Position numbers and translations under genes: made by a program. Below the pieces are notes generated by a model that was given only the letters and a program-made list of their open reading frames with translations, ran no database searches and was not told the DNA's origin. Below are positions 41,682 to 49,850 of a DNA stretch of 64,000 nt, one piece after another; within the stretch, counting starts at the first letter, position 1, and the number at the start of each line of letters is the position of its first letter. The DNA is from Thermoproteota archaeon (GTDB lineage Archaea > Korarchaeota > Korarchaeia > Korarchaeales > Korarchaeaceae): contig JAOZFH010000050.1 in the NCBI GenBank assembly GCA_027491415.1, positions 22,778 through 86,777 of the forward strand, given 5' to 3'.

Positions 41682-41764
41682 CATACGAAAACCCCGGACG
41701 CTTGAGCGGGCGAGCAAAAAAGTTCAGGGTGGTGGGGGTGGACAGACGGGCAGGCCGCCTTCAC

Positions 41765-44700
41765 TCATCGGCCCCTTCTCGCGGCCCCCCAAGCGCGGAG
41801 GGCGGCCAAGGCTGCCAGGACTGTGGTCAGCGGGAGTATTATCCGCAGGTCCAACCCGCGGGGGACGTAGACTCCACCGACCGCCGGGCCCAGGGGTTTC
41901 GGCGGGAACATTGAGATAGAGTCTCTGCTCACGATACCGTAGCGCTCGTTGGGGTCAACGTCGTAGAGCCCGGTCACCACCTCGCGGAAACCACCGTACT
42001 GGGCGAGGGGGGTTATGTCAAGCGGGGCCGGGAGGTAGGCGCTCGCGCCGTACCAGGCGGCGTCTATTACGGAGAGGAAGTCGCTGTCTGGGTGGATCTC
42101 AACTAGTACAATCTCATCTCCGGAGTCTTCGAGGTTCCACTCCCCGCTGAAGTCCGTCGGCCTCAGGCGAACCAGGTCGGGCACCGTCGGGTCAGTGCCA
42201 GCAATCTCGAAGTCCGGTCTGTAGCGGTAGATCGATCGAAAGTCCGCCGCGCTGTACGCCACCACCACGTAGCCCCCGGGCGGAACGGTGTACCCGGGCG
42301 GGAACTGGTAGAGCGCGTCGTCTGGGTCGCTGGAGAGGTCGTCCACATCACCTATCGCATAATTGTCCAGTTGGACGTCGGACGACGTGGGGTTGTAGAG
42401 AGTCACCCACTCCAGAGTAGGGGCGCCTGTGTCATCTGGCTTGAATGCAACCCTGTCGATCGTCAGGTGCGTAGGGGTCCAGCTGTAGCCGGGCTCGTAC
42501 CAAGTGGAAAAGAGTTGATCGACGTGGGTCTCTAGCTCAGCTGAGATGCCGGTGGGGCTGGGGTCAACGACTACCAGGATGTTCTCATCGTGGATGAGAG
42601 TCGCCGACCCAGTGGGGTTGTAGCTGCCTATGATGGCCACCTCGCCGTCTGCCGTGAATATCTTGTCGTGGGTCTTGTAGGGATAAACCCTCGGGAAAGC
42701 TATTGGGATCCCCGCGGCCATGAGGTCGTAGCTCCTCCTGCCGGGCGTGTTGAGGTTCAGGATCTCGTCCATGACCCCCCTGACGTCGACCCCATCGCCG
42801 TGCCTTGAGATCAGAACCTCCGCTATCGGATCGACCGTCCAGCTCGAGGTGAATATGTAGGAGGCGAACCTTATCCGGGAGGCAGACCTGTTGAGGTACC
42901 AGGATATGTGGTCTGGCAGCTTTGTTCTGTAGCCATATTCCATCGGGGTGAAGTAACCCTCGACCCTCACAGTCCGGCCCGACACGTCCAGAAAGGCCAG
43001 GAAGCTCATGTCGTCGTCTTTCTCCACTCCGAACTTGCCAGCCCCCCCGTTCCACATCTGAAGGAACTCCTTTCTGTAGTGGTAAGCGGGAGCGGTGGCC
43101 TCGATCACGAGGGCCGCGTTGCTGTTGGTTGTGAGATCCTCTGGTATGAGGTTTGTAGTGGCGACCACGAGCCATCTGCCGTCGATCACGAAGAACTTGT
43201 CGTGCATTATGTGGTCTGGGTCCCCTAGCGATGAGTCGTCGATCACCTGCACCCCGTTGGCTGTCAGGTAGCTGGCGACTGCGTCGTTCCCGGGAGAGTC
43301 GTCCAAGATCACCCTGACGTCTACCCCTCTAGACCTCGCGCCGGCCAGAGCTTGGGCCACGTCCATGTCCTGGAAGAAGGCCACGGCAACGAGCACCTCG
43401 GAGGTGGCCGAGTCTATGAGGTCAATGAGCCTGGCTTTGTAGTCGGCTCCCTGGTTGGGCATGAGATAGACCTCCGTTGTGCCTGCCGGCTCCGCGGAGG
43501 GTAACGCCACGAGGGCGGCGAGGTCCACCTCGCCGTCCCTCCAGTCCCTGAAGAGTACTGCGAACCTGTCTGAAGAGATGAACCCAAGGGCGTCGGCCAC
43601 CTGATCGGCCTGGTCTGTAACGAGGGCGCCAGGCCCTCCCGATATGGAGGGAGGTTGATCTGGGTTTTGGGCGCTCAAAACGGCGTATTTAATGTCATAC
43701 TCTCCGGGAAGCGCTCCGCCGCTCCAAATCAGAAGGTACTCTCCCTCCCCGGGGTCGTAGGCCACTAGGGGGTGATCGGCGTATTCAGAGGTGGACTCGA
43801 CCGTGACGGAGCTTATGGCCCATGTCGAGGGATCCACGTTGCCTATCACGACGTCTCCGTTGTTTGAGGCTGATATCCACGTCAGGACGAATCTGTCCCC
43901 AGCCGAAATAGCGTATGGGTGCCTCCCGTCCCCCAGGAATGGATAGCTGGTGTAGTAGACCCTGTTCTCCCCGGACTCACTCAGGACGGCGTATCCCACC
44001 CTCCCCCCGGACAGGAAGGGGACCAGGAAGTACCCCGAAAGATAGCCCCCTCTCACGCCCAGCATCTCCTCCGACGCTAAGTAGTCGTACACCGAGACGT
44101 AGGGGCTGACGGACCCGTCAGACCGGACGAACCTGGCGGAGGCGCCGAAGTCTCCACCGGAGTCTAAGTACCTGTAGACAACCAGGGCCTTGTCAGATCC
44201 GCCGAGGCAGAGGAGCTGATCGGCGTCCCTCCAGCTCATGGACAACCCGGAATCGGTGTCGGTTATGTCGATGATCGGTCCAAGCGTGCCGTCCGTCGCC
44301 ACCCTCCGGCCATAGAGATGGTGGTCGAGCCCGTTCCACCAGATCACCAGAAACTCGTTCCAGCCCGGGATCCAGCAGGCCTTGCTGTACTCCTCGTACA
44401 CGTCGTCCTGATTGGCCACGGAGCCCGCCCACACGAAGCGCCCCTCGAGCGTGTACAGCGCGGCGTACACATCGTACTGAGACCCGTCGGGCTCGGTCTC
44501 GGTCATGGTGACGAGCACGCGCCCTCCGCCCGCCGCGACCGAGTCGACGCTGACGATGTCCTCCCAGAGGGCGGCCCTCTTTACGGCCTTTGTGGCGTTC
44601 CAGTCGCCCATCCGCATGAACACGAGGTAGAGGGCGTCCCTGTCAAACTGGGCGTCTAAAGAGGCCCACGCAAAGACGACCGTCCTGGTCGCTGGGTCCG

Positions 44701-44935
44701 CCGCGGCTGAGTCCGTGTACCAGCCGGCGAAGGGGTACCCGCCCGGGCCTCCTACGGCCTGCCCAACCACCATTGCCCCCCTGACGCTCCCATCGACGGG
44801 GGTGACGGCCGATGACGCGGGGGCTGGCTGCGCGAAGCCCGGCCCTCGTGAGAGCGGCGAGGGTAGAGCGAGGACTGAAACGACCAGGAGGGTGAGGATC
44901 GCGATCCGGGGCACGGTCTTGAGCCGCGACCTCAT
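41765..44935 (-). CDS. Secreted phospholipase D-like protein with lamin-tail domain
   Basis: 1056 residues. Signal peptide (IAILTLLVVSVLALPSPLS). Residues about 60-480 form repeated beta-strand blades suggestive of a propeller. Two HKD phosphodiesterase motifs follow, HDKFFVIDG (near 577) and HDKIFTADG (near 752), each with a downstream N/S segment, making a complete phospholipase D-like active site. A lamin-tail domain (near 830-960) and a final membrane helix (ILPLTTVLAALAALRAW) complete it. Substrate could be phospholipid or nucleic acid. An AT-rich aataataag about 31 nt upstream supports the ATG at 44935. Confidence 0.85.
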   Translation of the reverse strand: MRSRLKTVPRIAILTLLVVSVLALPSPLSRGPGFAQPAPASSAVTPVDGSVRGAMVVGQAVGGPGGYPFAGWYTDSAAADPATRTVVFAWASLDAQFDRDALYLVFMRMGDWNATKAVKRAALWEDIVSVDSVAAGGGRVLVTMTETEPDGSQYDVYAALYTLEGRFVWAGSVANQDDVYEEYSKACWIPGWNEFLVIWWNGLDHHLYGRRVATDGTLGPIIDITDTDSGLSMSWRDADQLLCLGGSDKALVVYRYLDSGGDFGASARFVRSDGSVSPYVSVYDYLASEEMLGVRGGYLSGYFLVPFLSGGRVGYAVLSESGENRVYYTSYPFLGDGRHPYAISAGDRFVLTWISASNNGDVVIGNVDPSTWAISSVTVESTSEYADHPLVAYDPGEGEYLLIWSGGALPGEYDIKYAVLSAQNPDQPPSISGGPGALVTDQADQVADALGFISSDRFAVLFRDWRDGEVDLAALVALPSAEPAGTTEVYLMPNQGADYKARLIDLIDSATSEVLVAVAFFQDMDVAQALAGARSRGVDVRVILDDSPGNDAVASYLTANGVQVIDDSSLGDPDHIMHDKFFVIDGRWLVVATTNLIPEDLTTNSNAALVIEATAPAYHYRKEFLQMWNGGAGKFGVEKDDDMSFLAFLDVSGRTVRVEGYFTPMEYGYRTKLPDHISWYLNRSASRIRFASYIFTSSWTVDPIAEVLISRHGDGVDVRGVMDEILNLNTPGRRSYDLMAAGIPIAFPRVYPYKTHDKIFTADGEVAIIGSYNPTGSATLIHDENILVVVDPSPTGISAELETHVDQLFSTWYEPGYSWTPTHLTIDRVAFKPDDTGAPTLEWVTLYNPTSSDVQLDNYAIGDVDDLSSDPDDALYQFPPGYTVPPGGYVVVAYSAADFRSIYRYRPDFEIAGTDPTVPDLVRLRPTDFSGEWNLEDSGDEIVLVEIHPDSDFLSVIDAAWYGASAYLPAPLDITPLAQYGGFREVVTGLYDVDPNERYGIVSRDSISMFPPKPLGPAVGGVYVPRGLDLRIILPLTTVLAALAALRAWGAARRGR

Positions 44936-45082
44936 GCGGGACTCCGGACGCGGCCAGGCCCACGCTTATTATTGAGGGTTTCGCCTGCCCCCATGCGGGG
45001 GCCTCTGAGGGCGAACGACCTCCGCAGGGGAGCTGAATGCGCCCGTGGGCCGCTAGTTGTCCTCCGGGCGGTTGACGCGCGC

Positions 45083-47785
45083 TCAACCTAGATCGAGGCT
45101 ACCTCGAGCCCTTGCCATCCTCATCCACGCCTCGCTGGGCCTCGCCGAGGCCTTGGAGGGGAACGCCTCCACCTCGACTCTGACCACGACGGGGAAGGGA
45201 ATGGGGCTGGCCATGCCCCAGACGACGGCCTCGTGGTCCCTCAGCGAGGGCAGGAACCTGACCACGGCCTCGCCCGCCTCGGTGTACTTGGCGATGGCCT
45301 CCTGATCGTTTCCACTCTGGAGCCTGAAGGCGGCGACGGTGTTGCACTGGCTGATAACTCCCTTGGACACGTAGCTCGGCCTCTGCGTCACCACGATGAA
45401 TCCTAGGTTGTATCCTCCAGCTTGGCTGATGGCCTCCGTTAGGGCCGACGCGATTCCGGAGCCGTAGGGGTCGCCCACCACCGGCGACCCCCTCTCCGGC
45501 GCGAGGTACTGAGCTTCCTCCACCACCACTATGGCGGCGAAGTCCCCCGCCCTCCTCCTGCTGACGGCGTGTGAGACGAGCCTTCGGATCACCCTGCGTA
45601 GGGCCACGAACTGGTCATCGTAGTTGTCGTCGAGGCTCAGGTCGACCACCACTACCGGGAAGTCCCTGAGCACCCCGATCACGTCGACGCCCTCTCCCCT
45701 GGGCCTCTCTATCTCTCGGGAGGCCCTCCTGAGTCTCGTTTCGATCCGGCGGAGGAGGGAAATCCTGTCCCTCAGGGCCATCCTGGCGGCCAGGGTCCTC
45801 GCCCTGGAGATTATTCCGTCCACAGTCATGTCACCGGCCGCGGCGGCCTCCTCCGCCGCCATCACGGTTAGCTCCCACGCCCTAGTCCCCCGATCCAGCC
45901 CAGCCCTGCGGGCGACGTCTTCCGGCCTGAGGGCGCCTGAGGTTGGGAGGAAGGCCCGGTACTCCATCACCACCCCGCCCAAGTTGGCGAGGCCCTCGTA
46001 CTCCCCCCTTCTGTCCAGTATCAGAAACCTGGGGCTGGGAGTGGATCCCATGGCCCTTCTGATCAGGTTCAGCGTGAAGCTGCTGTTGTGGACGAATACG
46101 CCGTTCGCCAGGAAGTTCTCGTGCCTGTCGACGCTCAGGTCGTAGACCAGCTCCTCCTCCGAGTCCACCTCCATCACGGCGACTATCCTCTCGAACGTGA
46201 CCTCGGCGTTCAGGATCCTGCCTATGAGCCTGGACAACCTCTCCAGCAGGGCCCGATCCTTGGGGCTCTTGGCGGCCTCCAACATCCTGGCGATCCTCTC
46301 TTGTGCCCTGACGAGTCTCTCCTTATCCACCAGATCGCCGTCGCCCAGGATCCTCTTTGCCAGCAGCCTGATCCTGCGGGATCCATCCATGGGCACCCTG
46401 ATGGAGATGGACCCCGCCCCGCTGAACCTCCCCATAACGTCCTCTCTCAGGGCCTTCAAGTCCCCGGAGTCTAGGATCAGGTAATCCTCCCCGAACTCCA
46501 CAGTCCTGACGCCCGCTATCCCGGCCAGGGTGGAGGCCGCCACCAGCTCTAGCTCGGAGTCCGAGAGTATGGTGAAGTCGCCGTCGCCGTTGGACGCAGA
46601 TCCCATGGAGCTTATGGCAGAGTATATGACGGCCTTGGCCGTTCTGCCGTCGTATCTGAGGGCGAAGGCCGGTCCCTCGCGTGCTGCTACCCTCAAAAAT
46701 CCGTCTCCGTTGATCAGAACGCTCGAGGGATCGCGCAGCGTGGACCATTCAATTCCGAGCGACGTTAGATTCAGCGTAAAGTCCTCAGGCACGCCGAAGA
46801 CGAAGATCTCGGACCCGTCCCTCCACGCCAGCCCCTGCGCAGCCACGACCCCCGCCACCATGGCCTTCAGCCTGTCGAGCCCTCCCCTGCCCAGCTCCCC
46901 GCCGCCCCAGGGGACGATCACGTAGTCCCTGCCCGCCCTCACCGAATCTGGCCTAACTGCGATCACCCTCCCGCCCCTGAACACCAGCAGAGAGTGGTCC
47001 CCGGTAACCCTCAGCCTCCTTCCGGTATCCGTGACGATCTCGTACATCTTCCGGGGGGCAGGGTGGGCCAGGATCGCCTTGACAGGCGCCCACTCGGGCT
47101 GCAGGGTCCTCTTGTTAAGGGCTAGAGTGAAGAACCTGACCCCGTCCACCCTGCCCCTCACAGCCGCGAAGAAGTCCCCTATTGGGCCGAGCCACATCCT
47201 GTCATCTGCGACGTCGTATATCGCCACCACGGTGTCTCCAGAGACGCTCTTCCCCGAGCGGGTCATGCCAGCGACGAACATGTGCCCCCTCGCGATGGCG
47301 TCCAAGTCCAGGTGAAGGGGGGCCCCGAGGCCCCTCATCGCCCCCACCCTCACTGGGGTCCCGCCGGTGGCGGTGTCGCCGACGAAGTGGGCCAGCTCCT
47401 CGGCCGTCGGCTCGAGTATCGGCGTCATTGTGGATGGGGGAGACTCTAGGGGCGTTATCTCCCCCGTGGTGGGATCCCTGTACCCGAGCACCTCCGACTC
47501 AGCGAGCAGGTACTCCAGCTCGCTGGGGTAGTCCGGGAGGAGTCCGGAGGAGGATGCCAAGACCGCTGCTCTGCCCGACTCCATCTCCTCGTTGATCGCG
47601 GTGATCTCGTAGACCCGGACGAAGACCGTGGGCCCCTCAGGACCAAAGAACGGGTGCTTGAACCCGTAGTACCTTCCGATGGCGACTCTCCTATCTCTTC
47701 GAACGACGAAAGCTATCCTCGTCGGAGTAGATCCCGACATAACGTAGCCCACGATCCTGGCGTCCTCCAATCGACTGCACCTCAC
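45083..47785 (-). CDS. herA: HerA-family hexameric ATPase/translocase, intein-containing precursor
   Basis: A 900-residue precursor that becomes about 512 residues after removal of a 388-residue intein (residues 180-567). The N-terminal barrel (HAS) domain leads to Walker A GMTRSGK-S. The C-extein has LILDRRGEYEGL, the Walker B VVVEEAQYLAP and the sensor/arginine region VTQRPSYVSKGVISQCNTVAAFRLQ. HerA with NurA resects DNA ends for homologous recombination in archaea. It starts at ATG 47785 overlapping the nurA stop, so the pair is one operon. The ATPase cannot work until the intein splices, because the insertion splits the P-loop. Confidence 0.93.
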   Translation of the reverse strand: MRCSRLEDARIVGYVMSGSTPTRIAFVVRRDRRVAIGRYYGFKHPFFGPEGPTVFVRVYEITAINEEMESGRAAVLASSSGLLPDYPSELEYLLAESEVLGYRDPTTGEITPLESPPSTMTPILEPTAEELAHFVGDTATGGTPVRVGAMRGLGAPLHLDLDAIARGHMFVAGMTRSGKSVSGDTVVAIYDVADDRMWLGPIGDFFAAVRGRVDGVRFFTLALNKRTLQPEWAPVKAILAHPAPRKMYEIVTDTGRRLRVTGDHSLLVFRGGRVIAVRPDSVRAGRDYVIVPWGGGELGRGGLDRLKAMVAGVVAAQGLAWRDGSEIFVFGVPEDFTLNLTSLGIEWSTLRDPSSVLINGDGFLRVAAREGPAFALRYDGRTAKAVIYSAISSMGSASNGDGDFTILSDSELELVAASTLAGIAGVRTVEFGEDYLILDSGDLKALREDVMGRFSGAGSISIRVPMDGSRRIRLLAKRILGDGDLVDKERLVRAQERIARMLEAAKSPKDRALLERLSRLIGRILNAEVTFERIVAVMEVDSEEELVYDLSVDRHENFLANGVFVHNSSFTLNLIRRAMGSTPSPRFLILDRRGEYEGLANLGGVVMEYRAFLPTSGALRPEDVARRAGLDRGTRAWELTVMAAEEAAAAGDMTVDGIISRARTLAARMALRDRISLLRRIETRLRRASREIERPRGEGVDVIGVLRDFPVVVVDLSLDDNYDDQFVALRRVIRRLVSHAVSRRRAGDFAAIVVVEEAQYLAPERGSPVVGDPYGSGIASALTEAISQAGGYNLGFIVVTQRPSYVSKGVISQCNTVAAFRLQSGNDQEAIAKYTEAGEAVVRFLPSLRDHEAVVWGMASPIPFPVVVRVEVEAFPSKASARPSEAWMRMARARGSLDLG
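46085..47248 (-). other. Intein in the HerA Walker A motif
   Basis: 388 residues from Ser180 (SVSGDTVVAIYD, block A with Ser1 instead of Cys) to Asn567 (block F-G VYDLSVDRHENFLANGVFVHN, then +1 Ser). Block B is TGDHSLLV with the TxxH pattern. Removal joins GMTRSGK to SSFTLN, restoring G-x4-G-K-S. The middle 250 residues are large enough for a homing endonuclease, but a clear LAGLIDADG motif is not visible (AGVVAAQGLAW and LAGIAGVRTVEFG are weak candidates), so the endonuclease is probably degenerate. Confidence 0.93.
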
Positions 47786-48894
47786 GACTCACCGTGCTGG
47801 AGGGTCAGCAGGGTGAGTGCGTCGACCCTGTCGGCCCCCAGCCTGGAGGCCAGGGTCGAGAACATTCGGCGGTGGAGCAGGGCAGCCTCGCGGTTCGTCA
47901 CCCGGGTCAGGCGGTCCACCGCCACTATCGGCACGGGCAGACCGGAGGGCGGGATCCGGAGGGAGTAGAGCCTGCTTACGATCTCGTGGACCCTGTCGAG
48001 CGCGTACTCGGGCACGTCTACTCGGTAGGACTGCCCGCCCTGACCCGCCCTGACGAGCACCGAGTGGGGCCTCAGGCCGCGGGGGTGCACGCCCGCCTCC
48101 CGAAGGTGCCCGACCAGGTCGGCCCAGGCGGACTCCATCGGCAGTGGGGAGGTGTACTCTCCGGGGGACAGGCAGAGGGCCGCCAGGGCCGAGTCGCCGA
48201 TCGAGTCCAGCCCCAACCTCCTGGCCACCTGCGTGGACCGGACCCGCTTCACGACGCCTACGACCGGGACCCCCCTGTCCCTGGCCTCCTCGAGCAGGAG
48301 GGCGAGGGACCTCCACGCCGACCAGTAGGCCCGGACGTAGGTGTCCCCGTAGTACCTCCCCCTCGGACTGTAGACGCTCCTCCTGAGAATCAGCGGGCCG
48401 TCGATCAGGACGCCGTCCTTGGCCTCGTCAAGCATGTGCCTGGCCAGCTCAAACTGCAGGTAGTACCCCACGAGGGTGGAGAGCTTCTTCGCCTCTTCCT
48501 CATCTCCGTAGAGCCTCGGGAGTTTGGCAGTCGCGGACTTAGGACCGGAGATCATGGAGGCGCCCCTGAAGGTCGCCCCCACGGCCGTGATCACGGGGTA
48601 GACTCCGATAAGCAGATCTCGGCCGTTGGCGCCGGCGTCCGCGGCGCCGAATGTGGAGGTAGAGGGGTCGACGGAGTCGACCCGGGAGATCCCGACGGCG
48701 GACCTGAGGGCAGCCCTGAGTCTCTGAATCTTTACGGCGAGCTTTGCAGTTTCGGCGGCGTACTCAACCGCCTGGGTGGCCAGTTCAGTCCTTAAGCTCT
48801 CGTAAGGTACTAGCTTGTACTCTAAGGGGGCCTCCCCAAGGTAGGGCTCCAGCGGGCCGAGCTGGTCGCTGCGGCGCCTGACGGCCTTGACCAA
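47782..48894 (-). CDS. nurA: DNA end-processing nuclease NurA
   Basis: 370 residues. NurA features are the N-terminal metal Asp in AADAGANGRDLLIGVYPV (D86), the second acidic strand VLIDGPLILR, GVPVVGVVKRVRS and a C-terminal VPIVAVDRLTRVTNREAALL. NurA is a 5'-3' nuclease that acts with HerA and Mre11-Rad50. The start is TTG 48894 with ggggga nearby; an AT-rich ttatctatatgat on this strand (48938-48952) is the likely promoter. The stop overlaps the herA start (ATGA). No mre11 or rad50 lies in this window. Confidence 0.9.
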   Translation of the reverse strand: MVKAVRRRSDQLGPLEPYLGEAPLEYKLVPYESLRTELATQAVEYAAETAKLAVKIQRLRAALRSAVGISRVDSVDPSTSTFGAADAGANGRDLLIGVYPVITAVGATFRGASMISGPKSATAKLPRLYGDEEEAKKLSTLVGYYLQFELARHMLDEAKDGVLIDGPLILRRSVYSPRGRYYGDTYVRAYWSAWRSLALLLEEARDRGVPVVGVVKRVRSTQVARRLGLDSIGDSALAALCLSPGEYTSPLPMESAWADLVGHLREAGVHPRGLRPHSVLVRAGQGGQSYRVDVPEYALDRVHEIVSRLYSLRIPPSGLPVPIVAVDRLTRVTNREAALLHRRMFSTLASRLGADRVDALTLLTLQHGES

Positions 48895-48904
48895 CGCGCT
48901 CCCC

Positions 48905-49045
48905 CACTTTCACGGAAGTTTGACGTAACTTTCACCTATCATATAGATAAATTGTGGTACTCAAAGTTCCTGTGTAAATTCAAAACTTAACTTCAAATCC
49001 CCAGCATACAACGTGAAAATAGCTTTGATGTTAGAAGCCTTTTTT
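48905..49045. promoter_or_regulatory. Divergent AT-rich promoter region between nurA-herA and a CARF-like regulator
   Basis: About 140 bp much richer in A+T than its surroundings. It holds a TATA-like tatatgat for nurA, a cttttttag box for the rightward gene, and several related motifs (gaagtttgacg, aacttaacttc, caaagttcc) that could be operator half-sites for the divergent regulator. No perfect long palindrome is seen. Confidence 0.45.
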
Positions 49046-49047
49046 AG

Positions 49048-49842
49048 TTGTCAAAATTCATTTTGCAGCGGAAGGCGACCGCCTTGGCCGGGGGCATCTA
49101 CCTGGTGCTTGCCGAGAACGGCTCGATAGAGGAGCTCACAGCCGTACACAGGAAGCTGCCCCCTAAGGTGGTCTATGGACTTGTTCAGAGGGGTTCGAGG
49201 GGAGAGTCGGCCGTAAAGGAGTACTGCGAGCGGGTCGGCCCCTTCGTTGAGAGGGTGGTCGTGGAGGAGGTCAACCTGTACGACATTGACGAGGTGCTCG
49301 ACGTCGTCGAGCACGTGGCCCACGACGCCCAGAGGGCCGGGGCCGAGGTCTACCTCCTCCTCAACTCCGTTTCCCCGGTGGTCCCAGCCGCCTTCCAGCT
49401 GGCCGCCTCCTTCTTCGGCCTCAGGGTGGTGGTCGCCTACGGGGACTCGGTCGACGAGATCCCGGTCCCTCCGGCCAGCGTGCTGGCGATGCCCAAGAGG
49501 GTCCTCGACATAATAGACGCGCTCGCGAAGAACCCAGGTGGAATGAAGCTCAGCAAGCTTGCAACCAGCGTGGAGCACAGGGGAAGGGGGAATAAGAGGG
49601 GGAAGACCGACGAACTCAGGAGGAGGGTGGCGACCATCGACTACTACATCAACCGCTACCTGAAGCCCCACGGCCTCGTCGAGGTGACCCCCGCCCAGGG
49701 GGAGGGGAGGGGATTCAGGATAAGGCTGACCGAGCGTGGACTCGTCGTGGCGAGGAGGGTGGAGTACTTCCGAGTCGCCGCCTCACGAATGGAGGGCAGG
49801 AAGAGGGCCGGAGAGCCCGAGCTGGTGGAGGTCAGCGGCTGA
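49048..49842 (+). CDS. CARF-like/winged helix-turn-helix transcriptional regulator
   Basis: About 264 residues. The N-terminal part has a Rossmann-like pattern (GIYLVLAENGSIEELTAV, VVYGLVQRGSRGES) with DIDEVLDVVEHVAHDAQRAGAEVYLLLNSVSPVVPAAFQLAASFFGLRVVVAY. This is the pattern of CARF-related ligand-binding domains as in Csa3-type and HFX_2341/DUF6293 regulators. The C-terminal 100 residues form a winged helix-turn-helix. TTG starts at 49048, 49063 or 49081 are all possible; the cttttttag TATA-like box near 49036 favours one of the later two. It is divergent from nurA-herA. Confidence 0.65.
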   Translation: MSKFILQRKATALAGGIYLVLAENGSIEELTAVHRKLPPKVVYGLVQRGSRGESAVKEYCERVGPFVERVVVEEVNLYDIDEVLDVVEHVAHDAQRAGAEVYLLLNSVSPVVPAAFQLAASFFGLRVVVAYGDSVDEIPVPPASVLAMPKRVLDIIDALAKNPGGMKLSKLATSVEHRGRGNKRGKTDELRRRVATIDYYINRYLKPHGLVEVTPAQGEGRGFRIRLTERGLVVARRVEYFRVAASRMEGRKRAGEPELVEVSG

Positions 49843-49850
49843 GGCCGGCC

